The notes under the pieces were generated by a model that saw nothing but the letters and a program-made list of their open reading frames with translations, ran no database searches and was not told the origin of the DNA. A program made the translations under genes and the position numbers. A stretch of DNA of 64,000 nucleotides. Origin: Zerene cesonia (Eukaryota; Arthropoda; Insecta; Lepidoptera; Pieridae). Location of the stretch: assembly GCF_012273895.1 (NCBI RefSeq), contig NC_052127.1, positions 248,001 to 312,000 on the forward strand, written 5' to 3'. Below, one piece after another: positions 23,384-34,865 of this stretch (positions are counted from its first letter, which is position 1; each line of letters starts with the position of its first letter).

Positions 23384-24526
23384 TTAGTATGATTTATAAT
23401 TTTACTTACAACTTTTTATAACAAAGAGGAGATTTCAATCAGTACAAATGTAACTCGTCCCTAACAACAAACTTTTACAACTTTCACCCTGGAAAAGCTG
23501 TAAGTTGGCTCGCCCATGTAAAATACTAGTTTTCTAAGTTCTTTAGATAAGACATTTTATGGGAAATTGCACGCAGTTGATAAAAATAGTTTCTGTATTC
23601 TTCATAGTTGTTGTTTGAAAATTTTTATTGTATTTTCAAGGCAGTTGAATACTAATTAGATATTTGTATGAATGTTGGTGAAAATTTGGTATAGCTGTGA
23701 AATTCGATGATTTAATTCATGCAACTCTAACCTCTATACCACTGATTAATCTGCATTGTAATACGCAAACGACATGATTATCCCGATATGTGTTAAATCT
23801 TTTTAAGACATATAAATAATATTATATGTCTTAAATCCACGAAAAATTCACTTATATATTATTAATCATCTTCATAACTCACTACCACGCGAAAGAAATC
23901 TCGGATCACAGCTATTTGCATTTTTGAAGCAAATTTTCTGTTCCTGATTTAAAATAATAAGATAAACTCAATAATTATTGAAATATCACCAATCCTTGAT
24001 AAGTATACAAGGTTTGACTCAAATATCCCCTTTTCAGTGGATCAAATGGCGTCTAAAGGAGTCGCAAACATACTGCGTGAAGTAAAGCTACCAGTAAACC
24101 ACAAATACCCAAGTACCAGGTAGACTGTCACGTCACCACGATAAATCTATATACTCGTGCCTCGCGTGACAGTTATTCTGCGTTTATTTGTCGGCCATTT
24201 TGGTTTACGGCCAGCACGTGAGCCCGCATAGAACCGCGGTGACAGATGCCGGCAAAACTGTTATCTGTCATGCAACCTGAATTAGAACCTGTGTTTTTTA
24301 TTCTCACTCCTTTTATATACTAGTTTATTATTTATTGTATGCGTTTACTCTTGTAAATGTTAAATATCAATGGATTATTGTCTTTTTCCGTTTGTCCTGG
24401 CATCATGCGGGTTAAAAAATTTCATAATGAATATAATGTGATAGTGATACAGGCTTTCTAATTGTAAAGTTATTTTTAAAATCTATTGAGTTTGATTTAA
24501 ATTTAATGTTACCTATAGTTTAGCAG

Positions 24527-24605
24527 GATTATGGCCTGAACCCTCATAGAAGGCCTGTGTCCCAGCAGTGGGAATATATATGGGCTGATGATGATGATGA
24601 TGATG
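24527..24605 (+). mobile_element. SINE1, 5'-truncated, with perfect 12-bp TSD
   Basis: GATTATGGCCTGAACCCTC to GGGCTGATGATGATGATG. ATAGTTTAGCAG is repeated exactly at 24515-24526 and 24606-24617. That is a target-site duplication produced by LINE-mediated insertion and indicates a fairly recent event. Confidence 0.85.
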
Positions 24606-25068
24606 ATAGTTTAGCAGAAAGATTTCCTGGCCACGACTACTATTTTGCTAATTATTTTATTATTATCATATTCTCACAAACAAATAGGGAGCGGAAAAAT
24701 TATAAAATTTAAATTGACGCGAAGACATAAGCAGAATTGTGAGAAATTCATAGATAAATACTGTTAATATAATAGGTTTTAATAGCAGATATGAAAACAA
24801 CAATAAGTTTGAGGGATAGTTTCATAACTTGCTTATAAACTCGTTGATATAACCCTTTTTCGTTATTTAAACGATAAGCGGAACAGAACAGAAATTATCA
24901 AACAAAGTACACATTTTATGTTACAGTAATAAAATACTCGTATACTATACGTTATACGTTATAATAAAAACTCATCGTACATAACGATATCCCATTACGA
25001 TTAATTACAGCTTTCCTATCAAAACTATATACTATAAACAGTTTAACGATATCAAAGACAATCCATAA

Positions 25069-25215
25069 ATCATCATCATCACCATATAGGTTCCCACTGC
25101 TAGGACACGGGCCTGCTATGAGGGTTCAGACCATTATCCACCACGCTGGCCAAGTGCAGGTTGGCAAAGGTCGCATAAACTCTTAGACATGCCGATTTCC
25201 TCGATGTATAAATAT
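25069..25215 (-). mobile_element. SINE1 3' part, inverted
   Basis: ATCATCATCACC, then GGTTCCCACTGCTAGGACAC, CCACGCTGGCCAAGTGC and GACATGCCGATTTCCTCGAT. Head missing. Confidence 0.7.
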
Positions 25216-25964
25216 GAAATTAATTGTCCTATTTACCGACTTAAAAAGGAAGAGGTTCCATTTTTTAGTTTAGGTTCTATTCTCCATTTTACCCAAATAT
25301 TAATTTCGTTAAATATTGTATCGTTAATTTTTTAACTTATCAGGGGAGCTCCAAGTATTTGTAACTACACACCATGCTGCGAAGAACAAAATTGTTTGTT
25401 GAAATATATTAAATAGGCCCCATATCGCCTGAAATAAACAAATAAAAATACAAACCGACTTGTATCTTTTAACGTATCCACATTCTTTGAAAATAAAGAA
25501 AATACCGTTCTATTGGAATTCCCGTACGTACTAGGGACTCAAGGTACACTTTAAGGCTAATAGAATAACTTAAAGGCAATTTTCCGGCTGGTAACCCCCG
25601 TGTCTCGTGGTTGTGACCTAAATTGTGCTGCGCCGTGTGTAATGTGTTTCTTATTAATTCGCTCATTGTAGCGTTGTTTGGAGCAGAGTTTATAGAAAGA
25701 AAGAAATAAATTTATTGTCTATAAAACAGCACCGCATATACAAAAAATGGTTGCCTGTAAAGTCGGTTTTACGGGCGAAGATTTTACGTGACAACGTCTT
25801 TTTCTTGGTAGAATATTTATTAATATGAATATTATTAAATTGCACAATAGGAACAAGGAATTGAATGAAAATAAGAATTGCACAAATTTTAACTATAGAA
25901 AATATATTTTGTTTACTAAAAAGACAGAGACAGAGACACAAACACGCAAGATAAAATGCGCCTA

Positions 25965-26085
25965 ATTCTCTAGTGCTGCGCGCGCGGCGGACCGATCATA
26001 GTTCGGTGACTCATCGTAACGTTACCGGGCATTACACTTTTTCATGAGTGACTCCGAGCCGCAACCTAATTTAAGACGTTGTCAC
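25965..26085. promoter_or_regulatory. GC/CpG-rich patch with AP-1-like site, possible regulatory element
   Basis: CTGCGCGCGCGGCGGACCG sits in otherwise AT-rich intron. It is followed by a consensus AP-1/bZIP site (GGTGACTCATC) and a second TGAGTGACT about 35 bp on. It does not match any repeat family in this window. Regulatory function is inference only. Confidence 0.3.
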
Positions 26086-27448
26086 GTCATAAATAAACAC
26101 GCTTTTCTCTGTTTTTTGACTTGCAGAAAAGCAGGCTATCAACTAGACTGTATGTGTTTGTTGCATGATACCTTTTTAAAGGGTGAACCCATTAATGATT
26201 CTTTTTCGTTTGAAGACTTGTAGAATTTTAAATTCAACATTGCCGACAATTTGTTATATGTTTTATTTATTTCATTCCTTCAGTGATTATAAAAGTTAAG
26301 AATTTAAAATGTTGTTTATGGGTTTAGTTTCAATAGAACTTATAAATAGTAATCTCAGGCCACTTGCATTCGTTTTTATTTATAATTTATTTAATTAAAT
26401 ATTTCTTGAACTATATAGTTTTATATCGATAAGTGAATTTGAAATCAAAATAGCATGTTTTATGGTTATTTCTAACATTTAATCGTGCTTAACCGCTAAA
26501 TATATGCAAAATCATGTTCAATGTTTCCGTGTACGTATATTTTTTAAAGCCCCAAAGTGTTATATTATACGTTTTAATTTCGATCGCAGAAAAATGTTGC
26601 AAGCAGGCGTCTTAGTCACTATTCAGAACAATCAGTCAGAGAGTATGTTTTTTGCCCATGCTTCCATTCTAAACTTGTTTTATGAAAGGCTGTGAGCCTC
26701 ACTGAACTTAATATTTAAGTCGAGAGTGAATTTTTACAAGTCTATTAGAAATTTCTTTTAGACTCGCGACGAAAATGTTTTTATCATTTGAAATGCACGG
26801 CGCTTTCGACTGATAAGAGATTATACGGATTACGTCTTGATTACGTGGAATAAATGCTTTCTAAAGCTTTGTAGAAAGATTTTTTTATATAGATTAGGTA
26901 TTTTTGTGCTCTGGACTATATATGTAATTTCTTTATTTCTACTTTCTTTCTAGAATGTTCGGCATTAGATTTGTTATTTAGGAACTTAAAATTTGTAAAA
27001 CTATACCGTTTTATTAATACTTAGATGTTGTATTACACGTTTTTCCTGAATGCTCTTACGAATGTTTGAGTTAAATTAAAATACGTTTATCCGTTTGTTC
27101 GATTATAGGTACATAATTTTAATTGTCATTCAATTTTCATGAATGTATCCATTATTGCTCCAACTATCAAAAACACGATACAAAATTTATCAAACAGAGA
27201 AATTGGTCTTGAAGTAATGCGTTTTCTCATATATATACATAATATGCAGCAATGGATTTTTGCTACAAAGATAAATTAGTTTTAAAATATGACATAGACT
27301 TTTTGTTGCTGGAATATAGAATAGATAATGTCAAATTTATTAATGCGCAGATCGTGCAGAAGGGCTGTGTATGTTTGTTTAAGTATCAGCAGTACCGCAG
27401 ATATTTATCATTTGTTTTTAAGCTATATATATAGACGCATGTAGCAGC
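26086..27448. other. AT-rich intronic stretch, nothing recognised
   Basis: No repeat family of this window and no credible exon is visible. The short open frames here have AT-rich codon use and no splice signals in a useful phase. Confidence 0.45.
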
Positions 27449-27642
27449 AAAAAGCAGTGGTGGCTTAGTGGTGAGGACCTCGGCCTTATATAAGTCAGAG
27501 TTCGAGTCCAGGCCAGCGTAATGAAATAAATTTATTTTTCATTTTATGAATAAAATAATCAATTTATTTCTTGCACGCTCGTCCGGTCACGAAACCCTGA
27601 CTTTACTATTTAAGTCCTCAATCCTCACTGAGCCACTGCGGA
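27449..27642. mobile_element. Two SINE1 tRNA-like heads in inverted orientation
   Basis: A plus-strand head (AGCAGTGGTGGCTTAGTGGT, box B-like GAGTTCGAGTCC) occupies about 27455-27527. A minus-strand head (CTTGCACGCTCGTCCGG ... ACTGAGCCACTGC) occupies about 27560-27640. The two box A ends face outward and the bodies are almost absent, so this is an unusual palindromic arrangement. Confidence 0.65.
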
Positions 27643-28231
27643 AAATATATGAAATATGTAATGCGAATAGGCCGCGAATATTAAGTCACTAAAACTACGA
27701 TATTCTACAAGAAAAATAACTTTTTCCTATACATAAAACATCATATGAACCTTTTCTCCCAGCCGAGGTTAATATTTCACACGTTCGATAAAGGGTTGCC
27801 ATATACAGGGATTTACTATCCATAATCCCCGGGTCTTACAAATTCTGGGAAAATTATATTTTTATGTACTGCGGCGTTGGCAAGTTTCTCCTGCATTAGA
27901 TTTATACGAAGCTTAATATATTGATATTTAGCTTGTTTTTTATCGATCAAGACGAATAAAAAACATGATACATATATAGCCTATAGCCTTCTTCATTAAA
28001 TGTGCTATCTAACACTGAAATAATTTACAAGAATACAGATAAATGATTGTTTCTGAAATATTTATAATTTAAATGACTGCATTCGTTACGTTGTGCTTTC
28101 AAGTTTCCTTCATTATTTTAAGCTAGTCGCCATTTTGAACGATTCTAGTTCAGAAAAACAGAAACGTATATATATTATATACTATATTTCCATTAAATAT
28201 ACTCAAAAATGTATATTATCTATAACAAATG

Positions 28232-28378
28232 AAACTGAAGAGTTGTTTGTTTTTTTAACACGCGCACAGCAGAACTACTGCAACGAATACAAAAATTCCT
28301 TCACCATTATATACGTACGTGATCCCTATATGCTATAGGATATGATGTACCACGGGCAAAGCGTGAGAGCATTGCTAG
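28232..28378 (+). mobile_element. Helitron-like element HLE-C
   Basis: AAACTGAAGAGTTGTTTG, CGCGCACAGCAGAACTACTG and a degenerate CCACGGGCAAAGCG, ending GAGCATTGCTAG|T. Confidence 0.65.
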
Positions 28379-28576
28379 TTTCTTATATTCGTAGTAAAAG
28401 GGAATTTCAATATTTATGTTATATGAACTCCAAACATGTTATTTGAAGATCGCAGTAGATGCATCGCAGAGTTTATGCCAGGAATTTCGTGCCTGGATGG
28501 TTGTTGGAATATTTGCTTGTACCGATGTACATGTATGGATGTAATTGGATGGATGAATTTAATAATTTATCTGAGT

Positions 28577-28640
28577 ATAATAGACATTTTAGAAATTATG
28601 ATTTTATGATAATAGACATTTTAGAAATTATGATTTTATG
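28577..28640. repeat. Perfect tandem duplication, 2 x 32 bp
   Basis: The unit starting ATAATAGACATTTTAG and ending TGATTTTATG occurs twice with no mismatch. It is likely a recent slippage or duplication event. Confidence 0.95.
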
Positions 28641-28676
28641 GTGCTAAATTGTTGTATGCTTTTTCATGTCATTGTT

Positions 28677-28755
28677 GGTAAAGGATTGACGAGAGGAATA
28701 AAGGAAAGGGCTGGGAAGGGAAAGGGATATGGTCTCCGGGCGGCCTCTTCCGTTG
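28677..28755 (-). mobile_element. SINE2 fragment
   Basis: AAAGGATTGACGAGAGGAAT, AAAGGGCTGGGAAGGGAAAG and CTCCGGGCGGCCTC are a SINE2 middle section in reverse. Confidence 0.55.
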
Positions 28756-28940
28756 TATGCTATGTTTGTATAAATATTTATAATTTATTACATTTGACAT
28801 ATGCATAGGCATAAATCATAGGATTTACTTACTTTTCAACTGACTTCAATAAGGAGATTATGAATCCGACTATATTTTTTTAGGTTTATTAACTCAGAAC
28901 TTTCGACTGGATAAACCGATTTTGATAACTCTCGAATCAG

Positions 28941-29041
28941 TAGCTACTGGACCGATTTCAATACTTGGCAACGTATGTTATATACGTAGCCATAGCTAGC
29001 TAGCGTAGCCATGCACCACGGGCGAAGCCGGGGCGGACAGC
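28941..29041 (+). mobile_element. Helitron-like element fragment, HLE-C
   Basis: GCTACTGGACCGATTTCAAT, then CACCACGGGCGAAGCCGGGG, the HLE-C 3' region. The CTAG has drifted. Confidence 0.5.
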
Positions 29042-29289
29042 ACGTGAATTTTAATCGCATACAATTAAAGCATTAAGGTGAAGTTGTAACGTTTAAATAT
29101 TATTATTGTATAAAGTACCCTCATTGCACCTTTTATGTGTAAACTCATGTACAAGGTTGTAAAATACGAAATGTCAGCACTTCGCTGTCACTTCGTGGCA
29201 TTTATTCTTTTACGACTGCACTCTAGGTTTATATTTTGCGCTCGGATAACCTTTCTGAAATGTGATTATTCAAATGTATAATTTATGGT

Positions 29290-29368
29290 TCATCATCATC
29301 ATCATCATCATCCCCTATATGTTGCATCCACTGCTGGGACACAGGCCTCCTATGAAGGTTCAGCTAAT
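29290..29368 (-). mobile_element. SINE1 3' end fragment
   Basis: A CATCATCATC run (the inverted TGA tail), then ATCCACTGCTGGGACACAGG and CCTCCTATGAAGGTTCAG. Confidence 0.7.
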
Positions 29369-30230
29369 TTCCACAAACACTTAATAATATTGTATTAATT
29401 ATAAATTATTTAATACACAGTAAATGGAATAACAGAATTGAAAATATTAATATAGGAATATTGTACAAATGACGGTCTTGTCACTAATAAGTGATCTCTA
29501 ACAGACAACCTGTGGAAATGCTGAAAGAATATAATTTTGGTGGAACAAGGAAATGGAAAATTTTAAAATAATTATCAAAACGCAGAGAGGTATATATTTC
29601 TCTGCGTTACAAGACAACAATCATATCAAATCTAATAATAATTCGTGTATCTATAAGTTATTTAAATAATTAATTCTTTAGACTTACACAAAACGTGATA
29701 TATTTTTTCTCTCTATGTATATTTTCTTAATTTTCTCTGCTAAGGTTCTGGGAGGTATTAAAAAGAAATAATTCCAGGGTGGGAAAGTGATAGCGCTAAC
29801 TACCTACATAGCTCTGTTTTTTTCCCACGCTGGACTTAGTACTGCTTTAAGACGGCACTGTAACCCGCCTCAAAAAAGATCAGTTACAAGTTGGTGACAA
29901 AATGTTAAAGTTGTGTATCACAGAGACCGTTTAACTTAAGTGCCATTAGTGCCAGCAAGTTCTTAGTCGCATCAGATAAAACTTACATTGACTAATTGTT
30001 ACCTAACTTAGTTGTAACTTAGCCACTTAAAGTTTCGCATTTAATAACGTGAGAGATGAAATTCTAGTTCAAATAGCAAATAGGACGAGACTAGCTGTTG
30101 CCAGCGACGTCATCTGTGAAATGATATTTATTTATTTTATAAGAATTTAATGTTGTACATTTTTGTCAGTTCATTTATCAGTTGCGTTTCATTTGATTAC
30201 AATAAAAACAGTTATTTTTATATTTTTATG

Positions 30231-30378
30231 GTATTATACAGCTGAAGAGTTGTTTGTTTGTTTGTTTGAACGCGCTAATAGGAACAGCTGGATCGATTTC
30301 AAATATTCTTTCAACTTTAGATATGTGCAAGATACCTGAATGCTATGTACCACGGCCAAAGCCAGGGCGGTCTGCTAG
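30231..30378 (+). mobile_element. Helitron-like element HLE-C
   Basis: GTATTATACAGCTGAAGAGT start, TTTGTTTGAACGCGCTAAT, and end GCCAGGGCGGTCTGCTAG|T. Confidence 0.7.
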
Positions 30379-30518
30379 TGACATTATAAATTAACACATC
30401 ACTCTTTTATCTTTTGTATAGTTTAAATAAAAGATTAAAGTATTATTAATAAATAAAATGCAACTGCAATAAGTATCATCAAATCCCAACTTCACAAAAA
30501 AATCAGTATATTTAAATA
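30379..30518 (-). repeat. Unclassified repeat X, copy 1, bounded by CTAG on both sides
   Basis: Read on the minus strand: CTAGTATTTAAATATACTGA, TTGATGATACTTATTGCAG, TATACAAAAGATAAAAGAGT, GATGTGTTAATTTATAA, then CACTAG. It aligns over about 145 bp with 43925-44073. Here an HLE-C end and an HLE-B end sit exactly at its two borders. Confidence 0.65.
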
Positions 30519-30718
30519 CTAGACGCTCGTCCCGGCTTCGCCCGGATGTCAAGATTCCCAAGGGAGTATTTGATCGGGATAAAAAGTATCCTATCACCCA
30601 AGTCAGCTCATACCCTGCCTGTATACCAAATTTCATCAAAATCCGTTCAGAAGTTTCAGCGTGATTGCCGGACAAGCATCCAAACAAACAAACTTTCACA
30701 TTTATAATATTAGTGTGA
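30519..30718 (-). mobile_element. Helitron-like element HLE-B, complete
   Basis: Reverse complement with CTAGACGCTCGTCCCGGC at the left and TAATATTAGTGTGA|T at the right. This is a well-preserved copy. Confidence 0.85.
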
Positions 30719-31110
30719 TTATTTTAGACATAAAATATACCATATAGGCACATGATTTTACATACCTTACATACCTTCGTGATAATCCAGTTCAAAATAT
30801 GTATGAGTCAATTTTTGTCTATATCCAATTAGATAAATTGTTGCTACACAGAGTCCAGCGAGAATTAATTGTACATCCAAGCATTCTTATATATGACGCG
30901 ATTTCAATAACGACACACTTATGTAATTCTCTTACATGACTTTTTATTAATAGGTAAAATCTTTTGGTATACGATAACATACAGATATAAAATAACAGTA
31001 TAGTAATTTTTAGTTTTATAGCATTGAAATTATTTGTGAATGAGATCTCAAATTACATTATGATAATAAGAATATAATTGAGTGAGTCAGTTGTTTGACC
31101 TCTTTTTTTT

Positions 31111-31267
31111 AATTTATCTGCAAATTATTAACATCAACAATACTCGATGCGGTGAAGGAAAGCATCGTGAGGAAACCGGCTTGTCCAAGAATCGCCCTTG
31201 GCCAGCGTGGTCGATTAAGGTCTGAAACCCTGTCCAGTGGTAATACATATGGGCCGATGATGACGAA
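31111..31267 (+). mobile_element. SINE1, 5'-truncated
   Basis: GCGGTGAAGGAAAGCATCGT, GAGGAAACCGGCTTGTC, GGCCAGCGTGGTCGATTA and a final GGGCCGATGATGACGA. Confidence 0.7.
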
Positions 31268-31775
31268 TAAAACTTCGAACATACTCCAGCCATACTCCAC
31301 TCAATTAAAACATTAAACATCTTAACACAAACACCATTACAAAACACTCGAAAGAAAGCCAGTGACATCGATTTCTCTTAGATAATTTCGATTCAAAGCC
31401 GTCCTTTATCGTGATAACAACTGAGGACCTATTATTAGACCCTCCGAGCCCTCCCTACGGCGCGCGACGATCGATATCTCCCAGGCTTTTAAAATAAATA
31501 CGTTGAGTAAAATATAACCTAATATTTCTTGCTCCGGGCGCGCTGCGACTTCCCGGGACCGATTATATCAAGTAATATTCGTATTTAGACTCGAATATGT
31601 ATTTATTGGAATAGACTTCTTTGATGTCTTTGAATCTTCACATTGATAGTTGAAGTCGAGTTAATAGAAGCTTCGATCGATCATTTATAATAGAACGAGT
31701 TCTAATTGAAAAATTTGGTGTTCTGAGAAATGACAGATGGTTTTAGCGGTTATAAACTGGAAATATATTTAAAAA

Positions 31776-31975
31776 CTAACTGCGCCCCTCGGTTTCACCC
31801 GCATAAGTCCGTCTCCCGTAGGAATATCGGGATAAAAAGTTGCATATATGTTATTCTAGTTGTCCAGCTGTCTACGTACAAAATTTCATTGCAATCGGTT
31901 CAGTAGTTTTTGCGTGAAAGAGCAACAAACGCACACACATCCTTACAAACTTTGGCATTTATAATATTAGTAGGA
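31776..31975 (-). mobile_element. Helitron-like element HLE-A, complete
   Basis: CTAACTGCGCCCCTCGG to ATAATATTAGTAGGA|T. The terminal CTAG has become CTAA. Confidence 0.85.
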
Positions 31976-32010
31976 TAGGATAGTAGGATATAGTAGGATA
32001 GTAGGATAAG
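31971..32010. repeat. TAGGATA tandem array at the HLE-A 5' tip
   Basis: TAGGATAGGATAGTAGGATA and further TAGTAGGATA units repeat the outer end (TAGGA) of the adjacent element. The array appears to have grown from the Helitron terminus. Confidence 0.8.
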
Positions 32011-32535
32011 ACGTGTGGCACTCGGAGAATGCCGCGGTGAAGCCATTGCATGGCATTTTTTCGGTCATTTATCCGGTCGGAGTGGGGGCTGTTAGGTTAT
32101 TTTCATTACGGAATATCTTAATTCGGTCTCCACGCTCAGGGCCTGCGATAGAAGCTATGCAATAGCTTAAAAAACGTGCTAGGGATATAACTCGAGGTTT
32201 AACATTAATAAATTTAGCTGGATAAAAAAATTTGAATCAACTTTATTGTCTCAACTGCTCTTTAAGAAAATTCAACTCTGGCGAACTTAATCAGGGTAAT
32301 AATATTGTATGAAATGATTGCAGACACCGATCCTTGATAAGTGTAGAGTGTTAAATGAAAATCTGTCCGTTTAAATGGGCCAAAATCTAAAGGAACTGGT
32401 TAAATACTATAGATTATGTAAGCAAAAAATAAAATATTTACAGTGCAAAAAGTTACTCTTATCATATTTCAATAATACTAGCATAAAGTAAGTGATAAAT
32501 CATGTATTATTTAACAAAAAAAAAATAAAAATATA

Positions 32536-32650
32536 CTAGCGGTCCGCCCCGGCTATCTCCGAGGTAAGCTTTCTCTCTGTAAGAAAGGGAACTCGATAAT
32601 TGGGCCTTCACAAAAAATTCAGCGGAATCGGTCGACCCCTCTTGAGTTTC
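32536..32650 (-). mobile_element. Helitron-like element fragment, HLE-C-like
   Basis: CTAGCGGTCCGCCCCGGCTA is the inverted HLE-C 3' end. The following GGAATCGGTCGACCCCTC is divergent from the other copies. Confidence 0.5.
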
Positions 32651-32833
32651 ACTCTTAGCTACTCATTTGGGGATTTATTTTTATATACAGATAAATAATT
32701 ATGTTTAAATGAGGAATAAATAAATATGTATAATATTAATTCTAATTAAGCTTTAATTGTTTTTAAATACAAGTACATATTATTAAGACGAAAAAACGAC
32801 GTTACATACGTAACGGACCGCTCGTATTTTATA

Positions 32834-33000
32834 TTAGCTGTTGCCCGCAGCTTCGCTTGCGTTTTCCTATGGTACAATTTTTTATCCCTTTCTTAGCGGG
32901 TGCCCACGTCATTACATCTATCTGCATGCCAAATTTCAGCCCGATCCGTCCAACAGTTTAGGCTGTGCGTTGATAGATCACTACGTCAGTCACCTTTGTT
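32834..33000 (-). mobile_element. Helitron-like element HLE-F
   Basis: TTAGCTGTTGCCCGCAGC, then AGCGGGTGCCCACGTCATTA, CATGCCAAATTTCAGCCCG and CAGTCACCTTTG. This matches the 5468 copy in reverse. Confidence 0.65.
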
Positions 33001-33354
33001 ATTGATTAGCATAATACCGAATATTACAAACATGGCAGAAGCATGTTGTAGCCATTGTACTATTCTTTTTGTTAAGCTAAGGCGATAACTGAGTCTAATT
33101 GGATTTTGACTGAATTAATTATCCACAGGACGGTTACCGAGAACTTAGGCAAAGACACTCTAATATATATTGGTTATATACAGTCAACATTATTGTTTAA
33201 CTATAAGAATCATAGGGTATAGGGTAGTTATTTTTGCTGATCTAAAATTTGTCGAATCTAACAAACATAACTAAAATCCGTTCAGCCGTTATTGATTTAT
33301 GAATAGTGTACATGTAGCTCTCTAAAAGGACTTACTTTTATATATACATACAAG

Positions 33355-33522
33355 CTGCACGCTCTGGCTCCGTCCGGATAGTCATTGATCGTAATTGAAA
33401 TAATATATACTATCCTATCTTTTAAGTTGGATCAAACTGCACATGGTGTGTAAATTCGATTAAAATCGGTTGAGTAGTTAAGGAGCCCATCGCGGATAAA
33501 CAACGTGATACGTACTTTATAT
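33355..33522 (-). mobile_element. Helitron-like element HLE-E
   Basis: CTGCACGCTCTGGCTCCG, TAATTGAAATAATATATAC, GTTGGATCAAACTGCACATG and AAAATCGGTTGAGTAG. It is homologous to 23071-23215. Confidence 0.5.
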
Positions 33523-33741
33523 GCATTAAGATAAAATCCATAAAATCACTCTATATCAACAATATGTCGCACAGTAATAGCGTCGCTAAAAGTTTTCCAA
33601 TACTTCGGTGTTAGAAGTCGGACGGCTCGTCAATAATTGATGGAACTCAACTAATAAATAACACAGTAAGAACTGTGCGATCTGGTATCATCTAATGTAT
33701 CATTGCTACTGTTGGCTTATATTTATGCTTTATTTTATTTA

Positions 33742-33938
33742 TAGAAATTAAAAACTTTTTAACGGATTTTAAACGCGATTTATTGATTATATTATTAACC
33801 CGACATTTCTAACACTTTACACCGAGGGTGGTCACGGGGAGACTGTTAATAATGTAATGAATAAATCGCGTTTAAAATCCGTTAAAAAGTTTTTAATAAC
33901 TAAATGTATACTCGCGTAAAATCAAACACAAAACAATA
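33742..33938 (+). mobile_element. Penelope-like element insertion with 14-bp TSD and inverted arms
   Basis: The left arm TAGAAATTAAAAACTTTTTA continues with ACGGATTTTAAACGCG. The right part carries the same sequence inverted (CGCGTTTAAAATCCGTTAAA). CTTTATTTTATTTA at 33728-33741 recurs with one mismatch at 33939-33952. The two arms could fold into a long hairpin. The CGAAACGTC core has decayed here. Confidence 0.8.
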
Positions 33939-34008
33939 CTTTATTTTACTTATTTATTTCCATTTAACCATATAAAATCAATAAATATGACCTCGAATGT
34001 ATCTTTAA

Positions 34009-34255
34009 CTAGCGGTATAACCCAGCTCCGCCCGTGGTATCGATTAGAAAGAAAGAAAGACTTTTACACCCGATTTGTGAACAAATTTATCTTATTTTCC
34101 ATATTAGAATCGCCAGGATTCAATATATTCGTATTACGTATAGAAAAGTAGTTAGTGTTTTATTATTTCTTATTTTATTTCTACTGCTTTAGATCCTAGG
34201 ATGAACTTTCAACCAAATAAACAAACAAACGCCTCTTTTAATACAAGTAGGTATA
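34009..34255 (-). mobile_element. Helitron-like element, HLE-C-like, degraded
   Basis: CTAGCGGTATAACCCAGC, CCCGTGGTATCG, AACTTTCAACCAAATAAACA and a final TAATACAAGTAGGTATA. Long internal divergence. Confidence 0.5.
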
Positions 34256-34608
34256 AATGTAATCGAAAAGATCGACTAGACGAGCAGTTAATTAAATTTT
34301 CATTTTCTATCGTCTTACTACATTTGTTTATTCACAAATTAGTCTGACGGTGAAACCTTATTAAGATATTATGAAGACTGAACAGCGAAAATAGATCTAA
34401 ATAAATAACAATTTGAATTGATTGTAATAAAGTTGCAGTGTATATTAAATGCCTAATAACTATTTATTTATTCATTTATTACTCTTTAACAAATAATTGT
34501 ACAGGAAACTTAAAAGTATATATATCAGTAACAAGTAAAAAAGAATCAAATACTATTCTTGAAGTCTAGATATTGAAGACTTTTTAACGGGTTTAAACGC
34601 GATTTATC

Positions 34609-34797
34609 AATACATAGTATAAAACAAAGGTGCTCTCTCTGTATGTCCCTATGTCAATATGTATGCTTAAATCTTTAAAACTACACAACGGAATTTGATG
34701 TTTTTTTAATAGATATAGTGTTTCAAGAGGAAAGTTTAAAAGTGTAATTTATAAAACTACTCCGAATTTATCGCGCGAAGCCGCGGGCAAAAACTAG
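34609..34797 (+). mobile_element. Helitron-like element HLE-H
   Basis: ACATAGTATAAAACAAAGG, TCTGTATGTCCCTATGTC, AAAACTACACAACGGAATTT and end GCGCGAAGCCGCGGGCAAAA, then CTAG|T. It sits just upstream of the HLE-G copy. Confidence 0.7.
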
Positions 34798-34865
34798 TTA
34801 TATATAATTATCGCTACATTTCAAACGTAAAAGAAGCATAGTCAGAGGAGAATGTCATCCCTACT

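Noticed and set aside
30391..30699. 102-codon open frame on the minus strand
   Set aside because: It is a frame through an HLE-B element joined to repeat X.
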